NCBI RefSeq assembly: GCF_020667835.1
Contig: NZ_JAFMPR010000001.1
Location: 310,001-374,000, forward strand
DNA: 64,000 bases
Source of the DNA: Roseibaca sp. Y0-43
Lineage (GTDB): Bacteria > Pseudomonadota > Alphaproteobacteria > Rhodobacterales > Rhodobacteraceae
Direction: 5' to 3'
Each line of letters starts with the position of its first letter. The first letter of the stretch is position 1. The notes beneath the pieces were generated by a model that did no database searches, was not told the origin of the DNA, and saw only the letters and a program-made list of their open reading frames with translations. Below, one piece after another: positions 52,796 through 61,517 of the stretch. Made by a program: the position numbers and the translations under genes.

Positions 52796-53503
52796 ATGCC
52801 GCAACCTTCTGAAACCATCCTTTTGCCCGGCGATCCGGCGCTGAGCGTGCAAATCCGCGCCTCGGCCCGCGCGCGGCAGATGTCGCTGCGCGTGTCGGGG
52901 CTGGACGGCAAGATAACATTGAACGTCCCGCGCGGACTGGCACGGCACCACGCGCTGGCCTTTCTGAACGACAGGGCCGACTGGCTGCGCGCCGCCGTCG
53001 CCCGCGCACCGGAGCGGGTGCGTGTCGCGCCGGGGGCGATGGTGCCGGTGGATGGCCAGTTGCGCGAAATCACGCCCGCGCCGGGCCGGAGCGTGGTGTT
53101 GGACGGCGACCGCCTGCTGGTGCCGGGAAGCGTGGGGCAGACAGGCGCGCGCGTGGCTGCCTTTCTGAAGACCCGCGCGCGCGACAGGCTGGTCCCCATG
53201 TCCGAACACTATGCCACCCTTTTGGACCGCAAGGTCGCCGCCGTCAGCCTGCGCGACACGCGGTCGCGTTGGGGATCGTGCACCGCGCAAGGGCGGCTGA
53301 TGTATTGCTGGCGGCTCGCGATGGCCCCGCCAGAGGTGCAGGATTACGTCGCTGCCCATGAAGCCGCGCATCTGGTGCACATGGACCATTCGCGCGCCTA
53401 TTGGGCCACGGTGGCGCGCATCATGCCGGATTATGCCCGCCACCGCGCGTGGCTGCGCAGCAATGGCGCGGGGCTGCACGCCTACATGTTCGAAAGCGGA
53501 TAG
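52796..53503 (+). CDS. YgjP-like metal-dependent hydrolase (DUF45)
   Basis: A 235-residue predicted zinc metallopeptidase. The site is VAAHEAAHLVHMDHSRAYW, i.e. HExxH plus a downstream His. RDTRSRWGSCTAQGRLMYCWRL before it is the DUF45 hallmark. Bacterial members are of unknown substrate. Its end overlaps the convergent thpR gene by 22 bp. No clear operon partner is seen. Confidence 0.85.
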   Translation: MPQPSETILLPGDPALSVQIRASARARQMSLRVSGLDGKITLNVPRGLARHHALAFLNDRADWLRAAVARAPERVRVAPGAMVPVDGQLREITPAPGRSVVLDGDRLLVPGSVGQTGARVAAFLKTRARDRLVPMSEHYATLLDRKVAAVSLRDTRSRWGSCTAQGRLMYCWRLAMAPPEVQDYVAAHEAAHLVHMDHSRAYWATVARIMPDYARHRAWLRSNGAGLHAYMFESG

Positions 53504-54027
53504 CGCGCGATCACGTCGTAGCTGTTCCCGCGCTTGCCCTGATGCCCCCGGAAGAGCGCGATTGCCTCTGGCGTGAACGGGTCCGCCGCAAAGCCCATAT
53601 CCCGCACCACCGCCGTTTCCAGTACGGCACGGTCCTGCACCGCCCGGCCCAGATAGGCCAGTGTGACATGGGGTGTGAACTTGCGGCGCGGGATGTCTAT
53701 GTCATGGCTGCGGCACAGCCGTTCCAGCCGGGCTTGCAGGTCCATCAACATCGGGTCGGGGGCAACGGCTACGTGCAGGTTATGGGGCTTTGCCCCGCCA
53801 AACAGGCCAAGCCCGGCAATCCGGATCATGGGCGCGGGCGCGTGAAAGCGTTCCAGCGCCATGTCCAGCTCTTCCAGCACATGGCGCGGCTGATCGCCCA
53901 GAAAGACAAGCGTCAGGTGGTAATTCTCGGGCGGTTGCGGGCGGTCAACGGGCAGCTTGCGGCTTTGCAGCAGAAGCTGTGCACCAATATGTGTGGGAAT
54001 GTCGAAGCCAAGAAATGCGCGGATCAT
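53482..54027 (-). CDS. thpR: RNA 2',3'-cyclic phosphodiesterase (ThpR/LigT)
   Basis: A 181-residue 2H phosphoesterase with two H-x-T motifs: NYHLTLVFLGDQ (about 36-47) and KFTPHVTLAYLGRA (about 116-129). These two histidines hydrolyse 2',3'-cyclic phosphates. It opens with MIRAFLGFDIPTHI. The role is in RNA 3'-end repair or nucleotide turnover. It is read away from the YeeE/YedE genes' end. Confidence 0.88.
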   Translation of the reverse strand: MIRAFLGFDIPTHIGAQLLLQSRKLPVDRPQPPENYHLTLVFLGDQPRHVLEELDMALERFHAPAPMIRIAGLGLFGGAKPHNLHVAVAPDPMLMDLQARLERLCRSHDIDIPRRKFTPHVTLAYLGRAVQDRAVLETAVVRDMGFAADPFTPEAIALFRGHQGKRGNSYDVIARYPLSNM

Positions 54028-54099
54028 GGCACCGATCGTGGCGCATTCGGCAGCAAAGGGAAAGGGCGCAGGCGGTCGGACCGCCTGCGCCGGCAGCTA

Positions 54100-54687
54100 T
54101 TATTCGGCAGCGACCGGAACCGGCTGACCGCCGCGCGGGCGCTCGGGCAGCACGAAGGCGATGGCGACGAAGACCAGCCCCATCACGATCCCGGCCACAT
54201 CGCCAGAGATGGGCAGCAGGGCCGGATAATCGGTGCCGGGGATCTGGCCGATGACGGTCTTGCCACCCCAGATATTGTCCAGAAGGCCGGTCGCCTTGAC
54301 GCCGGAATACACCGCCGTGTAGGCCGCAGCGCCAACCAGACCGCCGACGATATAGACCATCGCGTCACGACGGCCCGACGCGGCGGCACAGACGCCCGTG
54401 CCGGGGCAGAACCCGGTCAGCGCCCAGCCGAAACCCAGCATCATCCCGCCCAGAAGCACGCCCCAATAGGCCGCCTTGACCGACATATGCGCCACATCGA
54501 CCAGACCCAGCATCTGGCCGCCGAAGATCAGGATGGCGGCCACGCCAATGCCCAGAAGGATCGTCTTCATCAGGCCCAACGCCCGCAGCGCCAGCATGTT
54601 GCCCAAGACCGACGGGTTGGTCGCCCCGATCCGGTCCAGAACCGCGCCAAAGGCGGCACCGATGACAAGTGCAAGAAGGATTTCCAT
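54100..54687 (-). CDS. YeeE/YedE-family sulfur transport protein (second gene)
   Basis: A 195-residue membrane protein with about five helices. It contains GFGWALTGFCPGTGVCAAASGR, with the conserved cysteines of the YeeE/YedE family, which carries thiosulfate or sulfur species. It ends with a Pro/Gly-rich tail. It starts 5 bp after the other YeeE/YedE gene, so the two would form one pore, as in PmpA/PmpB pairs. Confidence 0.85.
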   Translation of the reverse strand: MEILLALVIGAAFGAVLDRIGATNPSVLGNMLALRALGLMKTILLGIGVAAILIFGGQMLGLVDVAHMSVKAAYWGVLLGGMMLGFGWALTGFCPGTGVCAAASGRRDAMVYIVGGLVGAAAYTAVYSGVKATGLLDNIWGGKTVIGQIPGTDYPALLPISGDVAGIVMGLVFVAIAFVLPERPRGGQPVPVAAE

Positions 54688-54692
54688 GGTGC

Positions 54693-55235
54693 TTACTCCT
54701 CTGTCTTATACAGCCACAGTGCCGTCGGCACGGCGGTTGCAAAGGCGCCTGCGGCAAACAGGAAGCCCGAGATCGCGGTTTGCGACATGCCCGACATCAT
54801 GTGCCCCGAGGTGCAGCCACCCGCCAAGCGCGCGGCGAAAATCACGATAAAGCCGCCGATGAAGGCCACCGCGAAGCGCTTGGCCACGCTGCCGCCGAAA
54901 TTCGCCTGCCACAGGGCGGGAATGTTGCGCTCTGCGCCCTGCACGCCCTTGCGCAGGTAAGACGACAGGAACGCGCCCAGCGCCATGGCCAGCACGAAGA
55001 TGAAGCTGTAGTTCATCGGGTTCGCGATGCTCTTGGCGTATTTCGCGAAATAGGCGTTGTCAGAGGTCAGCGCGCCATCTGCCGCTTCATAGATGGTGCC
55101 AGAAGCGACAGCATCGGCGATAACCCCGTCAAGGATCACGAATTGGGTGGATACGCCGATGGGCTTCACGAGCATCATCGCGATGAAGAACACGAAGCCC
55201 AGCGCGAGCCCCCCAATCTTCCAGTCGAGTGTCAT
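54693..55235 (-). CDS. YeeE/YedE-family sulfur transport protein (first gene)
   Basis: A 180-residue membrane protein of the same family. It has the motif ARLAGGCTSGHMMSGMSQTA with the essential Cys. It lacks a signal other than its first helix. With the next gene it forms a two-subunit carrier. The start has a strong AAAGGAGAG site and the leader contains a very AT-rich palindrome (listed separately), which fits control by an ArsR-type sulfide sensor, though no such regulator gene is near. Confidence 0.86.
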   Translation of the reverse strand: MTLDWKIGGLALGFVFFIAMMLVKPIGVSTQFVILDGVIADAVASGTIYEAADGALTSDNAYFAKYAKSIANPMNYSFIFVLAMALGAFLSSYLRKGVQGAERNIPALWQANFGGSVAKRFAVAFIGGFIVIFAARLAGGCTSGHMMSGMSQTAISGFLFAAGAFATAVPTALWLYKTEE

Positions 55236-55250
55236 GACATCTCTCCTTTT

Positions 55251-55283
55251 CATAACATATAATATGATTTTATGAATATAAAT
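55251..55283. promoter_or_regulatory. AT-rich palindromic region before the YeeE/YedE pair
   Basis: A short stretch of almost pure A/T in a high-GC context. It includes the perfect palindrome CATAT-A-ATATG (55256-55266), inside a larger imperfect one (CATAA ... TTATG, 55251-55274). It lies 16 bp before the start codon of the first gene. It probably holds the promoter and an operator; the regulator is unknown. Confidence 0.5.
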
Positions 55284-55317
55284 CGCGCGCGTCTTTGATC
55301 GAAGTCAAGTTACGCGG

Positions 55318-56580
55318 CTAGCCGTCGCTTAGCACCGCCATCAGGCGCGCTTTCTCGCCGTGATCGGAAGGGTCTGAAATGGCGTCGGCCAGCGCTTCGA
55401 GTGACGCGATGGAATGCGCGGCGCGAAAGCTGTCGACATGGGGCAGCATCGCGCGAATGCCGCGTGCGCGCGGCGCGAAACTGTCCCAGCGCAAAAGCGG
55501 GTTCAGCCAGATGACACGACGGGCCGACAGGTGCAGGCGTTCCATTTCACGCTCAAGAAGCGCGGGGTCGTCGCGGTCGAGCCCGTCCGAGATCAAGAGC
55601 ACCACGGCCCCCTGCCCCAGCACGCGGCGCGACCAATCCACATTGAAGGCGCGCAGGCACCCGCCGATGCGGGTGCCACCCTGCCAATCCTGCGCCTGCG
55701 CCCCGGCGGCGTTCAGGGCCGCATCCACGTCACGGGTGCGCAGATGACGGCTGACATTGGTCAGACGCGTGCCAAAGGTAAAGGCATGGACCTTGGCCCA
55801 GCCTTGCCCTTGCCGGTTGGCGACGGCATGGACGAAATGCAAAACCATGCGCGAATATTGCGACATGGACCCGGATATATCGCATAGCACTACCAGCGCG
55901 GGCCAACGGGTGCGGGGTGTCTGGCGGTGCAGTGCGCGCAACTCACCCCCCGCCCGCGCCGCCGCGCGTAGGCTCCGCCGCCAGTCGGGCTTGCGGCCGC
56001 GCGGGTCGGGCGCGTGGCGACGGGTGGCGATGGGTTTGACCGGCAAGGACAATCGCGCGAGCATCCGGCGGGCGGCCGCCGCCTCGTCCACCGACATCTG
56101 TTCGAAATCGAGCGTGCGCAGGCGCTCTTCGCCGGAGGCGGTTTGTGAGGCGTCGATCTGGATCTCTGTCTCGTCGCTGTCCTTGCCACTGTTGGGCAGG
56201 TCGGGCGCTTCGGCCCCGTCCAGAAGCGCCTCTGCGGCGCGCTTGGCGGCAGAGGCGGCGGCCTTTTCTTCGGCCACGTTGCGCACGGCGGGCAGCATCA
56301 TGGACATCATGTGCTCCAGATAGCGCGGATCGCGCCAATACAGGCGAAAGACCTGCGCGAACACCTGCCGTTCCTCTGGGCGGTTGACGAAAACGGTGTG
56401 CAGCGTCCAGTAGAAATCGGCCTTATGCTCGAAGCCCGCTGCCGCGATGGCCTGAATGGCCGTCTGAACCCGCCCCGGCCCGACGGGCAGGCCTGCACGG
56501 CGCAGCGCCCGCGCGAAATGGGTGATGTTGTCGCGCAGCTTCGGGTCATCCGGCAGGGCAAGGTCGGTATATTTTGCCAT
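55318..56580 (-). CDS. CoxE-like VWA domain protein (second system)
   Basis: A 420-residue VWA protein. The MIDAS is CDISGSMSQYSRM (Asp234), a full DxSxS type. A Glu/Ala-rich linker (about 110-150) separates it from the N-terminal helical part with DPRYLEHMMSMML. It pairs with the MoxR ATPase gene lying upstream on the same strand, about 136 bp away across the composite repeat. The client is unknown; such pairs often mature metalloenzymes. Confidence 0.85.
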   Translation of the reverse strand: MAKYTDLALPDDPKLRDNITHFARALRRAGLPVGPGRVQTAIQAIAAAGFEHKADFYWTLHTVFVNRPEERQVFAQVFRLYWRDPRYLEHMMSMMLPAVRNVAEEKAAASAAKRAAEALLDGAEAPDLPNSGKDSDETEIQIDASQTASGEERLRTLDFEQMSVDEAAAARRMLARLSLPVKPIATRRHAPDPRGRKPDWRRSLRAAARAGGELRALHRQTPRTRWPALVVLCDISGSMSQYSRMVLHFVHAVANRQGQGWAKVHAFTFGTRLTNVSRHLRTRDVDAALNAAGAQAQDWQGGTRIGGCLRAFNVDWSRRVLGQGAVVLLISDGLDRDDPALLEREMERLHLSARRVIWLNPLLRWDSFAPRARGIRAMLPHVDSFRAAHSIASLEALADAISDPSDHGEKARLMAVLSDG

Positions 56581-56594
56581 GGCTAACCCAGCGG

Positions 56595-56640
56595 AGGGGC
56601 TGCGCCCCACGCCTTTACTGGCGCCGGGGCTGCGCCCCGG
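56595..56640. repeat. GGGGC-type hairpin pair near the composite repeat
   Basis: Two near-identical palindromes, GGGGCTGCGCCCC at about 56595-56607 and CCGGGGCTGCGCCCCGG at about 56624-56640, sit in the leader of the VWA gene, just beside copy 2 of the composite repeat. They may be part of the same repeat family. Confidence 0.6.
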
Positions 56641-56648
56641 CAGGTGGA

Positions 56649-56714
56649 AGGGGCGCTGCCCCTCTGGCGCGCTTTCGCGCGCCATTCACCCCGGGATATT
56701 TGGGCAAGGATGAA
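56649..56714. repeat. Composite intergenic repeat, copy 2
   Basis: Hairpin AGGGGC-GCT-GCCCCT (56649-56663), then TGGCGCG-CTTTCG-CGCGCCA (56665-56684), then the box CCCCGGGATATTTGGGCAAG with GATGAA after it (56689-56714). Order and box match copy 1 at 33695-33763. It lies between the MoxR and VWA genes, directly after the MoxR stop. Confidence 0.7.
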
Positions 56715-56716
56715 AT

Positions 56717-57622
56717 TCATGCCGGGGTCAGGGATTGGCGCGCCTCGTCGAGGATTTTCTTGGCTTCGGACCCTTGCAGGCGGGCGATGTCATCCTGGTA
56801 TTTCAGGATCGCGCCGAGCGTGTCGGCAATCACCTCTGGCGAGAGTTCAAGCACATCAAGCGCGAGCAGGCATTTCGCCCAGTCGATGGTTTCGGCGACG
56901 CCGGGTTTCTTGAACAGGTCTTCGGTGCGCAGGCGCTGGACGAAGGCCACCACCTCTTGCGAGAGGGTTTCCGAGGCGTCGGGCGCGCGGGCCTGAAGGA
57001 TGGCGCGTTCGCGTTCGAAGCTGGGGTAATCGACCCAGTGATAGAGGCAGCGGCGCTTGAGCGCGTCATGCACTTCGCGCGTGCGGTTCGAGGTCAGGAT
57101 GACGATGGGCGGGGTTTCCGCCCGGATCGTGCCGAGTTCGGGGATCGTGACCTGGTAATCCGAGAGCGCTTCGAGCAGGAATGCCTCGAACGGTTCATCC
57201 GTGCGGTCGATTTCGTCGATCAGCAGGATGGGTGCCCCGCCGGGTTGCGGACGCATCGCGTCGAGGAGCGGGCGCTCGATGAGGTAGTCCATCCCGAAGA
57301 GGCGCGATTGAAGATCGGCGGTCTCGCCCGTGACCTCTGCGCTGCGGATGGCGAGCATCTGAGCGGCAAAGTTCCATTCATAGACAGCCGAGGCCGCGTC
57401 GAGCCCCTCGTAGCATTGCAGGCGGATCAGACGGCGGCCGAGTGCGGCGGCGAGCGCCTTGGCGATCTCGGTCTTGCCGGTGCCCGGCTCGCCCTCTAGG
57501 AACACGGGCCGCCCGAGCTTGAGGGCGAGGAACAGCACAGTCGCCAGTGCACGGTCCGCCAGGTAGGACTGGCCTTGCAACAGGGCTTGGGTTGCGTCGA
57601 TCGAGTCTGGCAGCTTGCTCAT
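56717..57622 (-). CDS. MoxR-family AAA+ ATPase (second system)
   Basis: A 301-residue AAA+ ATPase. Walker A is GEPGTGKT (44-51), Walker B LLIDEID (133-139), and VILTSNRTREVHDALKRRC is the sensor. It resembles CoxD and pairs with the VWA gene downstream. It is a different protein from the ATPase at 2744 (longer, with an extra C-terminal helical part). The MSKLPDSID start was chosen since upstream residues are basic and irregular. Confidence 0.9.
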   Translation of the reverse strand: MSKLPDSIDATQALLQGQSYLADRALATVLFLALKLGRPVFLEGEPGTGKTEIAKALAAALGRRLIRLQCYEGLDAASAVYEWNFAAQMLAIRSAEVTGETADLQSRLFGMDYLIERPLLDAMRPQPGGAPILLIDEIDRTDEPFEAFLLEALSDYQVTIPELGTIRAETPPIVILTSNRTREVHDALKRRCLYHWVDYPSFERERAILQARAPDASETLSQEVVAFVQRLRTEDLFKKPGVAETIDWAKCLLALDVLELSPEVIADTLGAILKYQDDIARLQGSEAKKILDEARQSLTPA

Positions 57623-57802
57623 GCCGTGTCCTTGCGCCAAAGAGTGCCCCACGCTGGCGCGGGCTGCCCTTTCGGTCAAGACTGCAATGCGCGGCCTGCG
57701 ACCAATGGACAGGGGGCAGTTGACGCGCCTGTGACCCTTGACCGCATCGCGCTATGCTAACAAGACTTTGCCAGACCAGACCCATAGGCTAGAACCTGAC
57801 CC

Positions 57803-59779
57803 ATGATAGTAGAACTCGGACATTTCGCCCTGATCCTTGCCTTCGCGGTGGCGTTGGCACAATCCGTCATCCCGCTGGTCGGCGCCCATAAAGGGTGGCG
57901 CGACTGGATGGGGGTCGCTTCGCCCATGGCCAGCGTGCAATTCGTGCTGACGGCCTTCGCTTATGCCGCGCTGACCTATGCCTTCGTGGTGTCGGATTTC
58001 TCGGTCAAGCTGGTGGTGGACAATTCGCACACGCTGAAGCCGCTGATCTACAAGCTGTCGGGCGTCTGGGGCAATCACGAGGGGTCGTTGCTGCTATGGG
58101 TGCTGATCCTGACCCTGTTCGGGGCCAGTGCCGCATGGTTCGGGGGCAACCTGCCGCGCAGCTTGCAAGCGCGCGTTCTGGCCGTGCAATCGGGCGTGAC
58201 CGCCTCTTTCATGGCGTTCACGATTTTCACGTCGAACCCGTTCACGCGGCTGGCGCAACCGCCCTTTGACGGCACCGACCTGAACCCGCTGTTGCAAGAC
58301 CCCGGCTTGGCCTTTCACCCACCATTTCTCTATCTGGGCTATGTTGGCCTGTCGATGGCGTTCAGCTTTGCCGTCGCGGCGCTGATCGAGGGGCGGGTCG
58401 ATGCCGCCTGGGGCCGCTGGGTGCGCCCCTGGACGCTAGCCGCGTGGGTGTTCCTGACCATCGGGATCGCGCTAGGGTCGTGGTGGGCCTATTACGAGCT
58501 GGGCTGGGGCGGATACTGGTTCTGGGACCCGGTCGAGAATGCAAGCTTGATGCCATGGCTCTTCGCGGCGGCGCTGCTGCATTCGGCCATCGTTGTGGAA
58601 AAGCGTGAGGCGCTGAAAAGCTGGACCATCCTGCTGGCGATTCTTGGCTTCGGCTTTTCACTGATGGGCACGTTCATCGTGCGCTCGGGCCTGCTGACCT
58701 CGGTTCATGCCTTCGCGTCCGACCCGGATCGGGGTGTGTTCATCCTGATCATCATCGCGGCCTTCTTGGGCGGCGCGCTGACGCTGTTTGCCTTCCGCGC
58801 CAATGTGCTGGAAGCGAAGGGCGTGTTCTCGACCGTCAGCCGCGAATCGGCGTTGGTGATGAACAACGTGCTGCTGGCCGTGTCGTCCTTCGTGGTGTTC
58901 ATCGGGACCATGTGGCCCTTGGTGTCAGAGATGGTGTTCGACAGGGTGCTTTCCGTCGGCCCGCCCTTCTTTGACGCGGCCTTCACGCCCTTTGCCGTGG
59001 CATTGGCCATGATCCTGCCGATCGGGGCCATGCTGCCTTGGAAACGGGGCGATCTGGCCCGCACGATGAAGCCGCTTTGGGGTATTCTGGTGTTCTCGAT
59101 TGCGATGGGCGCGTTGGTCTGGGCCATGCAGACGGGCAGTTCGGCCATTGTGCCGGTCGGCGTGGCACTGGGCCTGTGGGTGGTCTTTGGGGCCGCGGCC
59201 GATTTGTGGATGCGCACGGGCCGTGGAAATCTGGCCAATCGCTTCGCGCGCCTTGGTCGCCTGCCGCGTGCCGATTGGGGCAAGGCCACTGCGCATAGCG
59301 GTCTGGGCATGACCGTCTTTGCCGTGGCCGCCCTGACCGGCTGGCAGAGCGAAGACATTCGCGTGCTGCAAATTGGCGAAAGCTTCGACAAGGGCGGCTA
59401 CACGCTGACCCTGACGGGGGTGGAGCGTGTGCAAGGGCCGAACTACACCTCGACCATGGGGATTATCGAGGCCGAGCGCGATGGCGAGCCGGTGTCGATC
59501 CTGCGGCCCGAAAAGCGCTTCTACCCGATTGCCGGGATGCCCACGACCGAAGCCGCGATCAACTACAAGATCCACCGCGATCTGTATGTGACCTTGGGCG
59601 ACCCGCAGGACAATGGCGGCTGGGCGGTGCGGACCTATATCAAGCCTTTCGCCAACTGGCTGTGGATGGGCTGCGCGCTGATGGCGCTGGGGGGTCTGCT
59701 GTCGCTGAGTGACCGGCGCTACCGTGTGGCGGCGGGTGCCAAGAAGCGGGTCGGCCCGAACGCGGTGCCTGCGGAATGA
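57803..59779 (+). CDS. ccmF: Haem lyase CcmF (cytochrome c maturation)
   Basis: A 658-residue membrane protein with about fifteen helices. It attaches haem to apocytochrome c with CcmH and CcmI. The tryptophan-rich haem motif is GWGGYWFWDPVENASLMPWL in the middle; histidine-bearing loops flank it (VWGNHEGSLLLWVL and FHPPFLYLGYVGLS). Size is normal. It overlaps ccmH by 4 bp. Confidence 0.96.
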   Translation: MIVELGHFALILAFAVALAQSVIPLVGAHKGWRDWMGVASPMASVQFVLTAFAYAALTYAFVVSDFSVKLVVDNSHTLKPLIYKLSGVWGNHEGSLLLWVLILTLFGASAAWFGGNLPRSLQARVLAVQSGVTASFMAFTIFTSNPFTRLAQPPFDGTDLNPLLQDPGLAFHPPFLYLGYVGLSMAFSFAVAALIEGRVDAAWGRWVRPWTLAAWVFLTIGIALGSWWAYYELGWGGYWFWDPVENASLMPWLFAAALLHSAIVVEKREALKSWTILLAILGFGFSLMGTFIVRSGLLTSVHAFASDPDRGVFILIIIAAFLGGALTLFAFRANVLEAKGVFSTVSRESALVMNNVLLAVSSFVVFIGTMWPLVSEMVFDRVLSVGPPFFDAAFTPFAVALAMILPIGAMLPWKRGDLARTMKPLWGILVFSIAMGALVWAMQTGSSAIVPVGVALGLWVVFGAAADLWMRTGRGNLANRFARLGRLPRADWGKATAHSGLGMTVFAVAALTGWQSEDIRVLQIGESFDKGGYTLTLTGVERVQGPNYTSTMGIIEAERDGEPVSILRPEKRFYPIAGMPTTEAAINYKIHRDLYVTLGDPQDNGGWAVRTYIKPFANWLWMGCALMALGGLLSLSDRRYRVAAGAKKRVGPNAVPAE

Positions 59780-60237
59780 GGGCGTTTCACGCGATAGCCG
59801 TCGCCCTGATGCTGGCCCTGAGCGGGCCGGCATTCGCCGTGCAACCTGACGAGATTCTGGACGACCCGGTGCTGGAGCAGCGGGCCCGTGACCTGTCCAC
59901 GGGCCTGCGCTGCTTGGTGTGCCGCAACGAATCCATCGACGAATCGAATGCCGATCTGGCCCGCGACATGCGCATCCTCGTGCGCGAGCGGTTGGTCGCC
60001 GGCGATAGCGATGAAGAGGTAATCGCCTTTCTGGTCGACCGTTTCGGCGAGTATGTCCTGCTGCGCCCAACCACCGAGGGCAGCAATATCGCCCTTTGGC
60101 TGGCCGCGCCTGCGCTGTTCCTGATCGCGTTTGGCGGATCGCTGATCTACCTGCGGGGCCGGGCAAAAGCCAAGCCGCCCACCAACGAGCTGAGCGCAGA
60201 CGAACAAAAGCGGCTGGATGAGCTGTTGAAAGAGTAA
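59776..60237 (+). CDS. ccmH: Thiol-disulfide protein CcmH (cytochrome c maturation)
   Basis: A 153-residue protein with a signal peptide (about 1-21), the active LRCLVCRNESIDESNA block with C-x-x-C, and a C-terminal membrane helix (about 108-126). It reduces the apocytochrome c cysteines before haem ligation. It overlaps ccmF and is the last gene of the pair. Confidence 0.94.
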   Translation: MRAFHAIAVALMLALSGPAFAVQPDEILDDPVLEQRARDLSTGLRCLVCRNESIDESNADLARDMRILVRERLVAGDSDEEVIAFLVDRFGEYVLLRPTTEGSNIALWLAAPALFLIAFGGSLIYLRGRAKAKPPTNELSADEQKRLDELLKE

Positions 60238-60306
60238 CGCAAGGTCCGGGCTTTCCCCTGCCCCGGCTTTGCGCCACTATCTCGGCAGATAAGGCGCGAG
60301 GGCATC

Positions 60307-61083
60307 ATGGATTACCAGACAATCACCACCCGCGAAGAGGGCGGCATCGGCATTGTAACGATGGCGCGCCCCGACATGATGAACGCTCTGAACCGCCAGA
60401 TGCGGGCAGAGCTGACCCATGCGCTGAAAGACCTTGCCAAGCGCGCGCGCGTGCTGGTGCTGACCGGCGAAGGGCGGGCATTCTGTTCGGGCCAAGATTT
60501 GGGCGATGGCGGCAATGCCGCCAATATCGACCTGGAGCGCACGCTGCGCGAGGAATACGAGCCGATGCTGCGCGCGATTTATGACGCGCCGGTGCCGGTG
60601 ATCTCTGCCGTGAACGGCCCGGCGGCGGGCGCAGGCGCAAACCTTGCCTTGGCCGCCGATGTGGTCATCGCGCAGGACGATGCGGTGTTCATTCAGGCGT
60701 TTTCGCGTATCGGGTTGATCCCGGATGCCGGCGGCACATGGTTCTTGCCGCGTCAGGTCGGCTTTGCCCGTGCGATGGGTGCAATGCTGTTCGCCGAAAA
60801 GATCACCGCACAGCAAGCGGTCGACTGGGGCATGATCTGGGAATGCGCGCCCGCGGACACGTTCGAAACCCTCTGGATGGGTCGCGCGCGCGCCTTGGCC
60901 GAAGGGCCGACAGTGGCCTATCGCAATATCCGCCGCGCGTTGCGGGCCAGCCTGTCGAACCCGCTGAACGCACAACTGGCGCTGGAAGCGCAGTTGCAGG
61001 CCGAAGTGGGCAAGACGCGCGACTTCCGCGAAGGCGTTCTGGCATTTCTGGAGAAGCGCCCCGCGTCCTTCGAGGGGCGCTGA
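60307..61083 (+). CDS. Enoyl-CoA hydratase/isomerase (PaaG-like)
   Basis: A 258-residue crotonase-fold protein. The oxyanion-hole blocks are GEGRAFCSGQDLGDGG and VNGPAAGAGANLALAADVV. The active Asp region reads LIPDAGGTWFLPRQVG, which is typical of PaaG (ring-epoxide isomerase of phenylacetate breakdown) and of related isomerases. No other phenylacetate gene is near, so the exact substrate is open. It stands alone between ccmH and a convergent gene. Confidence 0.85.
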   Translation: MDYQTITTREEGGIGIVTMARPDMMNALNRQMRAELTHALKDLAKRARVLVLTGEGRAFCSGQDLGDGGNAANIDLERTLREEYEPMLRAIYDAPVPVISAVNGPAAGAGANLALAADVVIAQDDAVFIQAFSRIGLIPDAGGTWFLPRQVGFARAMGAMLFAEKITAQQAVDWGMIWECAPADTFETLWMGRARALAEGPTVAYRNIRRALRASLSNPLNAQLALEAQLQAEVGKTRDFREGVLAFLEKRPASFEGR

Positions 61084-61087
61084 GCCA

Positions 61088-61450
61088 TCAGGCGGCAGCG
61101 ATCCAGTCGCGCGCCTCGTCCAGATCCTCCATCCCGAAGAAACGAACCTGCGAGTGGATCACCGCACCCGCAGCTTTCGACATGGGACCGATCCAGCCGA
61201 TATCGGACACGACCGCGACATGGCTGATCTTGGGAATATTCTTCCAGTCGAACTTTATGCCGGGCCAAAGCATCTGCGGGTCGAACCCGTGGAAGCTTTC
61301 GATCACCTCGATGAACTTGACCGTCCCGTGGCGGTCGATGAAAGCCTGCATCGGTTCCACCGCCGCGATGTAGTCTTCCACGGTGATCTTGCCGCGCACG
61401 ATGATCTCTGCCACGCGGGTCTCGTCATTCTCACGATACTCAATGGTCAT
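61088..61450 (-). CDS. SpoIIAA-like (STAS-fold) protein
   Basis: A 120-residue protein of the SpoIIAA-like group (PF11964 type). VAEIIVRGKITVEDYIAAVEPM begins the fold, and FDWKNIPKISHVAVVSDIGWIG is typical. Members have been linked to anti-sigma regulation or lipid binding, but their role in alphaproteobacteria is not known. It is convergent with the enoyl-CoA hydratase gene, 4 bp apart. MTIEYRENDE was chosen as the start. Confidence 0.75.
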   Translation of the reverse strand: MTIEYRENDETRVAEIIVRGKITVEDYIAAVEPMQAFIDRHGTVKFIEVIESFHGFDPQMLWPGIKFDWKNIPKISHVAVVSDIGWIGPMSKAAGAVIHSQVRFFGMEDLDEARDWIAAA

Positions 61451-61517
61451 AAGCTGCGCTCCTTTCACTGGAAGGGCGCAGCTTAGCACAGGGACGGTTT
61501 GTCAGGTTTGACCCAGA

